Positions 26,901-36,100 of a stretch of 64,000 nt of DNA are shown here, in pieces. The notes under the pieces were generated by a model that worked only from the letters and a program-made list of their open reading frames with translations, was not told the DNA's origin and made no database searches. Position numbers and translations under genes: made by a program. The stretch's first letter is position 1. Every line of letters begins with the position of its first letter. The DNA comes from an uncultured Clostridia bacterium. GTDB taxonomy: Bacteria; Bacillota; Clostridia; UBA1381; UBA9506. Where the stretch lies: the NCBI GenBank assembly GCA_934438075.1, contig CAKSBF010000001.1, forward strand, positions 372,001 through 436,000, written 5' to 3'.

Positions 26901-27422
26901 AATTTCCAGATAAAAATCATCCTTGCCAAAAATGCTGATATAATCCTCTATTTTCTTTTTGGCGCGAGGCAAATCATCCTCTAAAATCGCATTCGGAATG
27001 TCTCCGGCAAGGCAGGCGGAAAGACAGATCAGCCCTTCGCTGTGTTTTTTGATCTCCTCAAAATCAACACGCGGCTTATAATAAAAACCCTCCAGATATC
27101 CGCGCGACACAATTTTAATTAAATTGCGGTAACCGTCCATGTTTTTTGCCAGCAGCACCAGGTGACCCGTGCGGTTGCCGCGCTCAAAGCTGTGATCGGT
27201 CATATCGCGCCCTGCCGTGTATACCTCACAGCCAATAATAGGCTTTATGCCTGCTTCTTTCGCTTTTTTATAAAAATCAATCACGCCGTACATGCCGCCG
27301 TGGTCAGTAATGGCGATCGCCTTCATGCCCAGCCCCTTTGCACGCTCAATCAGCGGACCAATGCGGCATGCGCCGTCTAAAAAACTGAATTCTGTATGAA
27401 CATGCAGATGCGCAAAACCCAT
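23952..27422 (-). CDS. dnaE: DNA polymerase III subunit alpha
   Basis: A 1156-residue DnaE-type replicative polymerase subunit. It has the N-terminal PHP domain (HLHVHTEFSFLDGA, AITDHGGMYG), the catalytic Asp pair in MPDIDVDICNENRQ with GPGRGSAAGS just before, helix-hairpin-helix sequence, and a C-terminal OB fold (CGILSGVKSKLTRNGQMMAF). Length equals the Gram-negative-type DnaE, unlike the shorter DnaE3 forms. GGAGAGG sits 7 nt before the ATG. It heads a reverse cluster with ymdB and the cyclo-ligase gene. Confidence 0.97.
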   Translation of the reverse strand: MGFAHLHVHTEFSFLDGACRIGPLIERAKGLGMKAIAITDHGGMYGVIDFYKKAKEAGIKPIIGCEVYTAGRDMTDHSFERGNRTGHLVLLAKNMDGYRNLIKIVSRGYLEGFYYKPRVDFEEIKKHSEGLICLSACLAGDIPNAILEDDLPRAKKKIEDYISIFGKDDFYLEIQDHGIAEQKKVNPILIELAKEYGLGLVATNDIHYIRREDAKYQDLMMCIQTNSKVADDDRMRFGSDDFYLKSEEEMRSIFARVPESLDNTVKIAEKCNVEFEFGKLLLPSFPVPNGEDSYEYLKRLAQNGLFERYGPDNEEAQKRLDYELDVIRSMGYVDYFLIVWDFIKYAKDHDIPVGPGRGSAAGSIVAYALRITDIDPLRFVLLFERFLNPERISMPDIDVDICNENRQKVIDYVVEKYGRDRVTQIITYNTMKAKAAVRDVGRVLDIPYAETDAIAKMIPFDPKMTIDKALTVNPELAERYEHDMQVKELIDDAKALEGLVRNAGTHAAGVVIAKNPLTDYIPLQKNDDVVTTQFPMGTVEELGLLKMDFLGLRNLSIIHEAVQIIEQSSGEKINLAEINLNEPGVYQMLSQGDTEGVFQLESAGMKSFMKELRPQNIEDVIAGISLYRPGPMEQIPRYLENKNHPDSVEYKHPLLEPILNVTYGCMVYQEQVMQIVRDLGGYSVGRADLVRRAMAKKKHDVMTQERQNFIYGQVDEKGNVVIDGAVRRGVPENVANAIFDEMMDFASYAFNKSHAAAYALVAYQTAYLKYFYSAQYMAALLSSVLDSPEKVARYTIECNRMGIRILPPDINYSCSGFTVSGKDVRFGLAVIKNIGVACIDSIVSEREKYGKFKSYEDFVKRTTSLAVSKRVHENLIRSGAFDALGEKRSQLLAAYEAMIDAEADDRKRNLEGQLSLFGSDEPSGSSAAKYPPIEEFPLKRLLAMEKECIGFYISGHPLDEYKEEISRLSSVSIMDIMQSVSEDESERTVNEIVYDGADVSLCGILSGVKSKLTRNGQMMAFATLEDLTGKMECIVFPKIYLQCKPYLTEDAVVKIDGRLSFREDEEPKILCNTVIPLAQAKEESRKLYLRFPLGKDYLFEHLKPILAHFKGNAPVQIYLEENKRSAIAPQEFWVTISDELTKKVGEVIGAENVAVR

Positions 27423-27517
27423 GACGAAACCTCTCCTTCAAAATCTCTTCTATTCATATTGTACATTGTTGCACAAAAAAAATCAATATTTTTCTACATG
27501 TTGTGACAGGAATCTGT

Positions 27518-27546
27518 TTGACTTTTTTTCCCCGGAAAGGTATAAT
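27518..27546 (+). promoter_or_regulatory. trxA promoter
   Basis: TTGACT (27518-27523) and TATAAT (27541-27546) are 17 nt apart. Transcription from about 27553 gives an 88-nt leader before the trxA ATG, with no obvious terminator. It heads the forward cluster trxA to leuS. Confidence 0.8.
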
Positions 27547-27640
27547 AAATATGGATAGTTATACTTTTATAATATTATTGTAAAAATCGGCGGATACTAT
27601 TAATAAAATATATTTCATATAGGATGGAGGAAACAGTGTT

Positions 27641-27970
27641 ATGGCACACGAAAAATTAATTGAGCTGACAGCAGAAACCTTTGAAAAAGAAGTTCTGCAT
27701 TCCGATATTCCCGTTATGGTTGATTTTTGGGCGCCTTGGTGCGGTCCGTGCCGTATGGTTGTTCCTATCATGGAGCAGCTTTCCGAGGAATATGACGGCA
27801 AAGCAAAAATCTGCAAATTAAATGTGGATGATGAAGGTGCTCTCGCCGCACAATATGGCGTAATGACCATACCGACCGTTTTTGTTTTTTCCGGCGGAGA
27901 AATGAAAGAACAAGTCACCGGTGCGTATCCGAAGGCACATTTTGAAGAAATGTTAAACCGCGCACTGTAA
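27641..27970 (+). CDS. trxA: Thioredoxin
   Basis: A 109-residue cytosolic thiol-disulfide reductant with the active site WAPWCGPCRM at about residues 27-36 and the cis-Pro motif TIPTVFVF at about residue 76. Standard length. GGAGG lies 10 nt upstream of the ATG. It is the first gene of the forward cluster and is followed after 30 nt by a small DivIVA-like protein. Confidence 0.97.
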   Translation: MAHEKLIELTAETFEKEVLHSDIPVMVDFWAPWCGPCRMVVPIMEQLSEEYDGKAKICKLNVDDEGALAAQYGVMTIPTVFVFSGGEMKEQVTGAYPKAHFEEMLNRAL

Positions 27971-28000
27971 AAATGCATCAGCATAAGAGGAGGATTTCTT

Positions 28001-28204
28001 TTGGCAGAAGGATTTAAAAACAGCTTGATGGGCTTTCATAAGCAAGAGGTGCTGGATTATATTGCAAAGCTTTCGGCGCACTATGCAGAAGAGCTTGCTG
28101 AAAAAGATGAGGAAATCAACCGTTTGCGCGAAAAAAATAAAGAACAAAAAAAACAGCTGAAAGAGCTTAGACTGAAACTGAAAGGACAGAAAACATCGCT
28201 ATGA
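28001..28204 (+). CDS. Small coiled-coil protein with DivIVA-like N-terminus
   Basis: A 67-residue protein starting at TTG, supported by GAGGAGG 7 nt upstream. Residues 4-25 (FKNSLMGFHKQEVLDYIAKL) resemble the DivIVA/GpsB N-terminal membrane-binding motif. The rest is one charged coiled coil rich in Lys and Glu. It ends in an ATGA overlap with the yhbY start, so the two are translationally coupled. A cell-division or scaffold role is suggested by similarity only. Confidence 0.75.
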   Translation: MAEGFKNSLMGFHKQEVLDYIAKLSAHYAEELAEKDEEINRLREKNKEQKKQLKELRLKLKGQKTSL

Positions 28205-28488
28205 TCACAAGCAAACAGCGCGCCCGGCTGCGCGCACTGGCAAACCCCGTTCCCTCCATTTTTCAGATTGGAAAGAGCGGCATAAACGATAACTTAATCA
28301 AGCAGCTTGATGACGCATTGGAGGCGCGGGAGTTGATTAAAATTCACGTACTCGAAACGGCATTTGCCGAACCGCGCGCATTGCTCAGCGAACTGGCAGC
28401 GGCACTGAACGCCGAGCCTGTTCAGGCAATTGGTTCACGCATTGTGCTTTACCGGGAATCAAAGGAAAATAAAACCATTGAAATTTGA
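28201..28488 (+). CDS. yhbY: YhbY-family CRM-domain RNA-binding protein
   Basis: A 95-residue single CRM domain protein: TSKQRARLRALANPVPSIFQ, IGKSGI, LEARELIKIHVLE and GSRIVLYR are the family blocks. These proteins associate with pre-50S ribosomes. The ATG overlaps the preceding stop (ATGA). It neighbours nadD, yqeK and rsfS, as in the conserved Gram-positive cluster. Confidence 0.94.
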   Translation: MITSKQRARLRALANPVPSIFQIGKSGINDNLIKQLDDALEARELIKIHVLETAFAEPRALLSELAAALNAEPVQAIGSRIVLYRESKENKTIEI

Positions 28489-28502
28489 AGGGGCTGTCGT
28501 TC

Positions 28503-29126
28503 ATGCGAAAGGTCGGTCTGTTCGGCGGCACCTTTGATCCGCCGCATATCGGACATATCAAAGTGTTAACCGAGGCGCAGAAACGTCTCGGATTGGACAG
28601 CCTTATTTTAATACCGGCAGGCGGTCCGCCGCACAAAGCGAATAAAAGAGTGACAGATAGAAGTCACAGACTGCACATGGCTGAGCTTGCTTTCTCAGGA
28701 CTGCCGGACTGCCGCATTTCTGAGTACGAAATAAGAAAGCAGACGCCAAGCTACTCGGTAGATTTGGTCAAGCATTTCCGGCAGAAACTTCCGGACTGTG
28801 AGCTTTACTTTATTATCGGCGCCGATTCCTTTGCCGACCTCCCGACTTGGTGGCACTATCGCGAACTGCTCACCCTGTGCCGCATGATTGTCGTATCACG
28901 ACCCGATACGGAAAAAGCAGAATTGCTGCAAAAGTTTGAAGGAAACGAGACGCCTCCGCGCGTATTCTTTCTGGACAATGTGCATATGGATATATCTTCT
29001 ACGCAAATCCGCGCATTGATTTATGCAAACAAGGATGTTTCGGAGCTAGTACCCGAAAACGTACGGCAATATATTAAAGAAAATCACTTATACGAAAGCA
29101 AAGCCGATGAAATAAACTCATACTAA
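28503..29126 (+). CDS. nadD: Nicotinate-nucleotide adenylyltransferase
   Basis: A 207-residue enzyme that adenylates nicotinate mononucleotide in NAD synthesis. It shows the nucleotidyltransferase motif GGTFDPPHIGHI (about 8-19), GADSFADLPTWWHY and the C-terminal ISSTQIR. A TTG at 28485 is in frame and overlaps yhbY, but GAAGGGG is placed for the ATG at 28503. It is upstream of yqeK with 11 nt spacing. Confidence 0.95.
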   Translation: MRKVGLFGGTFDPPHIGHIKVLTEAQKRLGLDSLILIPAGGPPHKANKRVTDRSHRLHMAELAFSGLPDCRISEYEIRKQTPSYSVDLVKHFRQKLPDCELYFIIGADSFADLPTWWHYRELLTLCRMIVVSRPDTEKAELLQKFEGNETPPRVFFLDNVHMDISSTQIRALIYANKDVSELVPENVRQYIKENHLYESKADEINSY

Positions 29127-29137
29127 GGAGAAATCAA

Positions 29138-29785
29138 ATGGAACTCTCACAAATGCAGGAAAAACTGAAAGGTATGCTGACAGAAAAACGCTTCCAACAT
29201 TCACTGGGCGTAATGGATTCGGCGGTACACCTCGCTAAGATTTTTGGAGAATCGGAGGAAAAAGCGCGCATTGCAGGACTTTTGCACGACTGCGCGAAAG
29301 ATATCAACAAGGAACTTATGCCCTCTATGTGTGATGAGCTGGGCGTAGAGCTTGATGCTGTAAAACGGGAGCAGCGCTCGCTGATTCACGCTGACCTGGG
29401 CGCAAAGCTCGTCCAGACAGAATTTGGCGTGAGCGATCCTGACATTATCAGTGCTATCCGTTACCATACGCTTGGCAGACCGAATATGACCGCGCTGGAA
29501 AAAATACTGTACATAGCTGATTTTATCGAGCCGAATCGAAAGGATTTCCCGGGGCTTGCCGACATCCGCGAGCTTGCTGAGCTTGATCTCGATATTGCCA
29601 TGCTGACGGCTGTAAATGCCTCTATCCGTTATGTAAAGAGCCAAAACAAGGTACTGCATGAGCAATCGGTGAAGACGCAGGCATATTATCAGAAACTTGC
29701 ATCTAAGGCACGCTGCGCCGCCAAAGATTTACAATCGTTATATTTATCATATCGCCGGAGCATACCTGTTCTGCGCAAACAGTAA
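29138..29785 (+). CDS. yqeK: YqeK HD-domain hydrolase (diadenosine tetraphosphatase)
   Basis: A 215-residue HD-superfamily protein with H-HD-D ligands in RFQHSLGVMD, GLLHDCAKD and an AIRYHTLG. YADFIEP-type sequence appears as IADFIEPNRKDFPG. The family hydrolyses Ap4A symmetrically. AAGGAG lies before the ATG. Its place between nadD and rsfS is the conserved order in Bacillota. The last about 20 residues are a basic extension of unclear meaning. Confidence 0.93.
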   Translation: MELSQMQEKLKGMLTEKRFQHSLGVMDSAVHLAKIFGESEEKARIAGLLHDCAKDINKELMPSMCDELGVELDAVKREQRSLIHADLGAKLVQTEFGVSDPDIISAIRYHTLGRPNMTALEKILYIADFIEPNRKDFPGLADIRELAELDLDIAMLTAVNASIRYVKSQNKVLHEQSVKTQAYYQKLASKARCAAKDLQSLYLSYRRSIPVLRKQ

Positions 29786-29850
29786 CACAAGCCGTCTCAG
29801 GACAAAGATCCGCAAAAACGGTTTGTGTCGGAAAAGGAGAAGGTGACAAC

Positions 29851-30213
29851 ATGACAGCACGTGAAAAGATGGAATTAATTGCAAACGTATTGGACCGCAA
29901 AAAGGCGGAGGATATCCGCATTTTAAGCGTTTCTGACCTAACAATTTTAGCCGATTATTTTATTATTTGTTCCGCCCCTTCCACTACGCAGGTTAAAGCC
30001 CTGGGCGACACCGTAGAGGAGGAAATGGACAAGGTCGGACAAACCTTGCTGAAAAAAGAGGGCAAGCAGGGGCTGAACTGGATTTTAATGGATTACGGCG
30101 ATGTCATTGTTCACATTTTTTATCAGGAAACCCGTGATTTTTATGGTCTGGAAAAACTGTGGGCAGATGCAAACGAAATTGAAGTGGATACCGTATTAAA
30201 ACCGCAGGAATAA
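29851..30213 (+). CDS. rsfS: Ribosomal silencing factor RsfS
   Basis: A 120-residue protein that binds ribosomal protein L14 and blocks subunit joining in starvation. Family blocks ILSVSDLTILADYFIICSA, STTQVKALGD, GLNWILMDYGDVIVHIFY and RDFYGLEKLWADA are all present. AAAAGGAGAAGG precedes the ATG. The 65-nt gap to yqeK holds no clear terminator. Confidence 0.96.
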   Translation: MTAREKMELIANVLDRKKAEDIRILSVSDLTILADYFIICSAPSTTQVKALGDTVEEEMDKVGQTLLKKEGKQGLNWILMDYGDVIVHIFYQETRDFYGLEKLWADANEIEVDTVLKPQE

Positions 30214-30267
30214 TTAACAGAGAATATACAGAATTAAAATTTTGCTATACACAAAGGAGCTTTACGC

Positions 30268-32679
30268 ATGGATTACAATTTTCATAAAATTGAAAAAAAA
30301 TGGCAGGATAAATGGTACTCGGAGGAGACCTTTAAAACCAAGGAGGATAAAACCTTACCAAAATTTTACGCATTGGTAGAGTTTCCTTATCCATCGGGTC
30401 ACGGCTTGCACGTAGGACATCCGCGCAGCTACACGGCTCTTGACATCGTTTCGCGCAAACGCCGTCTGGAGGGATATAATGTGTTATACCCCATCGGCTG
30501 GGACGCTTTTGGTCTGCCGACAGAAAATTTTGCCATAAAAAATAAAGTACATCCGAAAAAGGTTACCGCGGATAATATTGCCAACTTTAAGCGTCAATTA
30601 AAAAGCATAGGCTTTTCCTTTGACTGGTCACGCGAAATTAACACTACAGATGAAAGCTACTATAAATGGACGCAATGGATTTTTCTGCAATTGTTTAAAA
30701 AAGGCCTTGCTTACAAGCAGGAAATGCCTGTAAACTGGTGCACCTCCTGCAAAGTCGGTCTTGCCAATGAGGAAGTCGTAAATGGCGTTTGCGAACGCTG
30801 CGGCGGTGAGGTGGTTCAGCGCAACAAAAGCCAATGGATGCTGAAAATTACGGAATATGCTCAGCGCCTTATTGATGATCTGGACGGCCTTGACTACATA
30901 GAAAAGGTCAAAACACAGCAAAAAAACTGGATTGGCCGTTCCGAAGGCGCTGAGGTGGACTTTAAAATTGCCGGAACTGACGACTCCGTACGCATTTACA
31001 CGACACGCCCTGACACGCTGTTTGGCGCAACCTACATGGTACTAAGCCCGGAACATCCCTTTGTGGAAAAATATAAAGATAAAATTAAAAATTATGATGA
31101 GGCACTGCAATACCGTGCTGCCGCTGCGCGCAAGTCTGAGTTTGAACGTACGGAAATGGCTAAGGACAAGACGGGCGTTATGCTTGATGGTCTGACGGCT
31201 GTAAATCCTGTCAACGGCAAGGAGATTCCGATTTGGCTGTCGGATTATGTATTGATGAGTTACGGAACAGGAGCCATTATGGCCGTTCCTGCACATGACG
31301 ACCGCGACTGGGAATTTGCCAAGAAATTTGGCATGCCAATTATTGAAGTGGTCGCAGGGGGCGAAAACGTACAGGAAGAAGCTTACACCGATACAGCAAG
31401 CGGCAAAATGGTAAACTCCGGATTCTTAGACGGTATGGAAGTAAAAGAAGCCATCTCTGCTATGATTGAATATCTGGAAAAGAACCACATCGGAACCAAA
31501 AAGGTAAACTATAAACTGCGTGACTGGGTGTTCTCCCGCCAACGTTACTGGGGCGAACCGATTCCGCTGGTTTGGTGCGAACATTGCGGCTGGGTTCCGC
31601 TGGACGAGAAAGACTTGCCGCTCACACTGCCCGAAACGGATAATTACGAGCCAACAGATAACGGCGAATCTCCTCTGGCCAAAATGACCGACTGGGTAAA
31701 CACCACATGTCCGAAGTGCGGCGCACCTGCAAAGCGCGAAACCGATACCATGCCGCAATGGGCAGGCTCTTCCTGGTATTATCTGCGTTATCTGGATCCG
31801 CACAATTCCGATGCGCTTGCATCAAAAGAAAATATTAATTACTGGATGCCGGTAGACTGGTACAACGGCGGTATGGAGCATACCACGCTGCATTTGCTTT
31901 ACTCCCGTTTCTGGCATAAGGTATTGTTTGATCTCGGCGTAGTAAACACACCGGAACCATATCAGAAGCGTACTTCCCATGGTATGATTCTCGGTGAAAA
32001 CAACGAAAAAATGTCCAAATCGCGCGGCAATGTTGTAAATCCGGACGACATGGTAGAGACCTTTGGCGCAGATACCTTCCGCACCTACGAGATGTTTATT
32101 GGTGCTTTTGACCAATCCACACCATGGTCGATTAACGGCGTACGCGGCTGCTATCGCTTTATCGAGCGGGTATGGAATCTACAGGAACTTTTAAACGATG
32201 AAGAAGGCTACAGCGCTGATTTGGAAACCGCTATGCACAAAACCGTTAAAAAGGTTTCCGATGATATTGAACGCATGAAATTTAACACTGCTATTGCTTC
32301 ATTGATGTCCCTGACAAACGAATTTTATAAAAAAGGCAGCATTACACGCGGCGAGCTGCGCACCTTCCTGCTGCTGCTGAACCCGACCGCTCCGCACATC
32401 ACCGAGGAGATGTGGCAGCTGGCAGGCTTTGGCGGTTTTCTGCACGAAGCTGCATGGCCGAAATATGATGAAGCAAAAACCGTTGACAGCACTGTTGAAA
32501 TCGTTGCGCAGATTAACGGTAAGGTTAAGGACCGTATTATGATTGCAGCCAGCCTTTCCAAAGAAGAAATGGAACAGGCCGTGTTGGAAAACGAGAAAGT
32601 AAAAGCGCTGACAGAAGGAAAAAACATTGTAAAAGTAATTTGCGTTCCGGGAAAACTGGTAAATATCGTTGTAAAATAA
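30268..32679 (+). CDS. leuS: Leucyl-tRNA synthetase
   Basis: An 803-residue class I synthetase. The HIGH-type motif is in PYPSGHGLHVGHPRSY (about 43-58), the CP1 editing domain holds TTRPDTLFGATY and GTGAIMAVPAHDDRDW, and KMSKSRGN is at about residue 573. A zinc-like CTSCKVGLANEEV...CERCG insert is present. Length is typical. AAAGGAG precedes the ATG. No T-box leader is seen in the 54-nt gap, so it depends on the upstream promoter. Confidence 0.98.
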   Translation: MDYNFHKIEKKWQDKWYSEETFKTKEDKTLPKFYALVEFPYPSGHGLHVGHPRSYTALDIVSRKRRLEGYNVLYPIGWDAFGLPTENFAIKNKVHPKKVTADNIANFKRQLKSIGFSFDWSREINTTDESYYKWTQWIFLQLFKKGLAYKQEMPVNWCTSCKVGLANEEVVNGVCERCGGEVVQRNKSQWMLKITEYAQRLIDDLDGLDYIEKVKTQQKNWIGRSEGAEVDFKIAGTDDSVRIYTTRPDTLFGATYMVLSPEHPFVEKYKDKIKNYDEALQYRAAAARKSEFERTEMAKDKTGVMLDGLTAVNPVNGKEIPIWLSDYVLMSYGTGAIMAVPAHDDRDWEFAKKFGMPIIEVVAGGENVQEEAYTDTASGKMVNSGFLDGMEVKEAISAMIEYLEKNHIGTKKVNYKLRDWVFSRQRYWGEPIPLVWCEHCGWVPLDEKDLPLTLPETDNYEPTDNGESPLAKMTDWVNTTCPKCGAPAKRETDTMPQWAGSSWYYLRYLDPHNSDALASKENINYWMPVDWYNGGMEHTTLHLLYSRFWHKVLFDLGVVNTPEPYQKRTSHGMILGENNEKMSKSRGNVVNPDDMVETFGADTFRTYEMFIGAFDQSTPWSINGVRGCYRFIERVWNLQELLNDEEGYSADLETAMHKTVKKVSDDIERMKFNTAIASLMSLTNEFYKKGSITRGELRTFLLLLNPTAPHITEEMWQLAGFGGFLHEAAWPKYDEAKTVDSTVEIVAQINGKVKDRIMIAASLSKEEMEQAVLENEKVKALTEGKNIVKVICVPGKLVNIVVK

Positions 32680-32761
32680 GATTGATTTTGGCATTTTGGG
32701 GTCTTGCAGTTGGTTATTTTTACTGAAAAATAAAAATTTTAAAAAAATATGAAAGAAACTA

Positions 32762-32888
32762 TTTACAAACGGGAAGTTTTATAGTAGAATAATAGATGAA
32801 CTTATGTATATAAGTTTGCCTACCCCCCCTTTCATATAGTACCGTAAACCGTGCCGGCGTTGCGACAGCAATGTCGGTATTGTTTTTT
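32762..32888 (+). ncRNA. Candidate small RNA with C7 motif
   Basis: TTTACA (32762-32767) and TAGAAT (32785-32790) are 17 nt apart, so RNA would begin near 32797. The predicted 92-nt transcript has a 7-bp hairpin AACTTAT-GTAT-ATAAGTT (32799-32816), a single-stranded stretch with seven Cs (32823-32829), and a terminator hairpin CCGGCGTTGC-GACA-GCAATGTCGG (32854-32877) followed by TATTGTTTTTT. C-rich loops of Gram-positive sRNAs pair with ribosome sites. The RNA is predicted from signals only. It has no coding frame of note. Confidence 0.55.
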
Positions 32889-32988
32889 CCTGAAAAAACT
32901 TTTGTCTTATTTGTTTTTCATAAGTTTTCAGTGTAATTTACTTTCCTTTTGTGTGATTCTAACGAAATTAGTTTTTTTTAAATATTAT

Positions 32989-33138
32989 TTGAATTTTCTG
33001 CTAAAATATGTTATAATATGAATGATATGCGTGCAGGCGGAAACGTCTGCAACTGTTAAATATTTATCATTTGTGATAATTATGCATAGCATAAGAAAGC
33101 AAAGCCCGGTATAAAGCCAATGCAAAGCTTTCCTATGC
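32989..33138 (+). promoter_or_regulatory. nifJ promoter and structured 5' leader
   Basis: TTGAAT (32989-32994) and TATAAT (33012-33017) are 17 nt apart. The about 140-nt leader folds into three candidate hairpins: TGCAGGCG-GAAA-CGTCTGCA (33032-33051), TTATCA-N4-TGATAA (33064-33079) and GCATAAGAAAGC ... GCTTTCCTATGC (33089-33138, 11 pairs with one mismatch). The last ends just before GAGGAGG. No T-tract is seen, so any control would act on stability or translation. No known riboswitch is recognised. Confidence 0.5.
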
Positions 33139-33163
33139 CAGAGAAACAGAGGAGGATAATGAA

Positions 33164-36100
33164 ATGGCAAAAAAGATGAAAACCATGGATGGAAACTTTG
33201 CCGCTGCCCATAACGCCTATGCGTTTACGGAAGTTGCATCAATCTATCCGATCACTCCTTCGTCTACAATGGCTGAATATGTGGACGAGTGGAGCGCAAA
33301 AGGCCAGAAAAACATTTTTGGTCAAACTGTTGATGTCTGTGAAATGCAGTCTGAGGCAGGCGCATCCGGTGCAGTTCACGGCTCACTTCAGGCCGGCGCA
33401 CTGACCACAACTTTTACAGCTTCCCAGGGTCTTCTTTTGATGATCCCGAATATGTACAAGATGGCAGGTGAACTTCTCCCTGCTGTATTCCATGTCAGCG
33501 CACGTGCCATTGCCGCACACGCACTGTCCATTTTCGGCGACCACCAGGACGTTATGGCTTGTCGTCAGACCGGTTTTGCAATGCTTGCCTCCGGTTCTGT
33601 TCAGGAAACCATGGATTTGGGCGGTATTGCTCACTTGGCTGCCATTAAGGGCCGCGTACCGTTCCTTCACTTCTTCGACGGATTCCGTACTTCACACGAA
33701 ATTCAGAAGGTTGAAGTTATGGACTACGCTGATTTGGCTAAGCTCGTAGATTACGATGCTATCCGCGAATTTAAAGACAGAGCGCTGAATCCGGAGCACC
33801 CGGTACTGCGCGGAACTGCTCAGAACCCGGATATTTATTTCCAGGGCAGAGAAGCTGCAAACAAATATTATGAAGCTATCCCGGATATTGTTGCTGACTA
33901 CATGAAAGAAATCAGCAAGATTACCGGCCGCGAATATAAGCCGTTTAACTACTACGGCGCACCGGACGCTGAACGCGTTATTATCGCGATTGGTTCCGTT
34001 TGCGAAGCTTTGGAAGAGACTGTTGACTATCTGAATGCAAGAGGCGAAAAGGTCGGTGTTGTTAAGGTTCATCTGTATCGTCCGTTCTCTGCAAAATATT
34101 TCTTTGATGTACTGCCGAAAACTGTGAAGAAAATTGCTGTTTTAGACAGAACCAAAGAACCCGGTTCCTTAGGCGAACCGCTTTACCTTGATGTTTGTAA
34201 CCTGTTCTACGGAAAGGCTGACGCCCCGGTTATCGTTGGCGGCCGTTTCGGTCTGGGTTCTAAGGACACCACTCCGACTCAGTTGGCAGCTGTTTTTGCA
34301 AACCTGGCTTCCGATACTCCGAAGAATGGTTTTACTATCGGCATTGTAGACGATGTTACCAACCTCTCTCTGCCGCTGGGTGAAAAGATTAACGCCGCTC
34401 CGGAAGGAACAACCAGATGTAAGTTCTGGGGATTTGGTTCTGACGGTACAGTTGGTGCAAACAAAGACGCTATCAAAATCATCGGTGACAATACTGATCT
34501 CTACGCACAGGCATATTTTGATTACGACTCCAAGAAATCCGGCGGCGTAACCATGTCCCACCTGCGTTTTGGTAAAAAACCGATTAAATCCACTTATTTG
34601 CTTGATGAAGCGGATTATATTGCTTGTCATAAACCGGCATACATTTACCAGTATGACGTATTGGAAGGCTTAAAGAAGGGCGGTACTTTCCTTCTGAACT
34701 GCGTATGGACTCCGGAAGAGCTTGAGGAAAAACTCCCGGGTCATGTGAAGAGATATCTCGCAGAAAATAATATTAACTTCTATATCATCAATGCGGTTGA
34801 TGTTGCAGTGAAAGTTGGTCTTGGTTCAAACCGTATTAACATGGTTACTCAGGGCGCATTCTTTAAGCTGTCTGAGGTTATCCCGTTTGACGAAGCTGTT
34901 GTTCTGATCAAAGACGCAATCAAGAGAACCTACGGTAAGAAGGGTGACGAGATTGTTAACATGAACTGCAACGCAGTTGACGGCGCTATCGATGCTTTGG
35001 TTAAGATTGATGTTCCGGCAAGCTGGAAAGATGCAAAGGATGAGGCAAAGTCTGACGATGCAGCCCGTCCGGAATTTGTAAAGAAAATTGCCGATCCGGT
35101 AAATGCTCAGCAGGGCAACAAGCTCCCGGTAAGCACCTTTGCCGGTATTGAAGACGGTACTTTTGAACAAGGTACAGCTCGTTATGAAAAACGTACTATC
35201 GCAGTTAAAGTTCCGGAGTGGATTCCGGAAAACTGTATCCAGTGTAACCAGTGCTCTTTGGTATGTCCGCACGCTACCATTCGTCCGTACCTCTTGACTG
35301 ACGAAGAAGCTGCTGCAGCTCCGGAAGGCTTTGTTGTAAAAGACGCAGCAGGTCCTCAGCTGAAGGGCCTTAAGTTCCGCATGCAGGTTAGCCCGCGTGA
35401 CTGCGCCGGCTGCGGTGTTTGCGTTCAGACCTGTCCGGCTAAGGAAAAGGCTCTCGTTATGAAGCTGGTTGACGAAATGGTTGATAAAGAAGCTGCTAAC
35501 TGGGATTATGCTGTTGAGCTTCCGATTCGCGACAACCTGATGGATAAGACTTCCGTTAAGGGTTCACAGTTTGCACAGCCGATGCTTGAGTTCTCCGGCG
35601 CATGCGCAGGTTGCGGAGAAACTCCTTATATTAAGTTAATCACTCAGCTGTTCGGTGACAGAATGATGGTTGCAAATGCTACCGGATGTACTTCTATCTG
35701 GGGCGGCAGCGCACCGAGCATGCCGTATTGCAAGAACAAAGAAGGCAAAGGCCCGGCTTGGGCAAACTCCCTGTTTGAGGACAATGCTGAATTTGGTTTG
35801 GGTATGGTTTTGGCTGTTAAGAAAGTTAGAAAGACCTTAAAAGCTCGTATGGAAGAAGCAATCGAAGCAGGTATCGACGCTAAATTGGCCGATGCATTTA
35901 AGGCTTGGATGGAAGGCATGGACGATGCGGAAGCATCCAAGAAGGCTGCTGCTGACATTACTGCTCTGCTTGCAAACGCAGATCTGTCTTCTCCGGCTTT
36001 GAAAGAAATCAACGACCGCAAGGACTTCCTGATTAAACGTTCTCAGTGGGCGTTCGGCGGTGACGGCTGGGCATATGACATCGGCTACGGCGGTTTAGAC

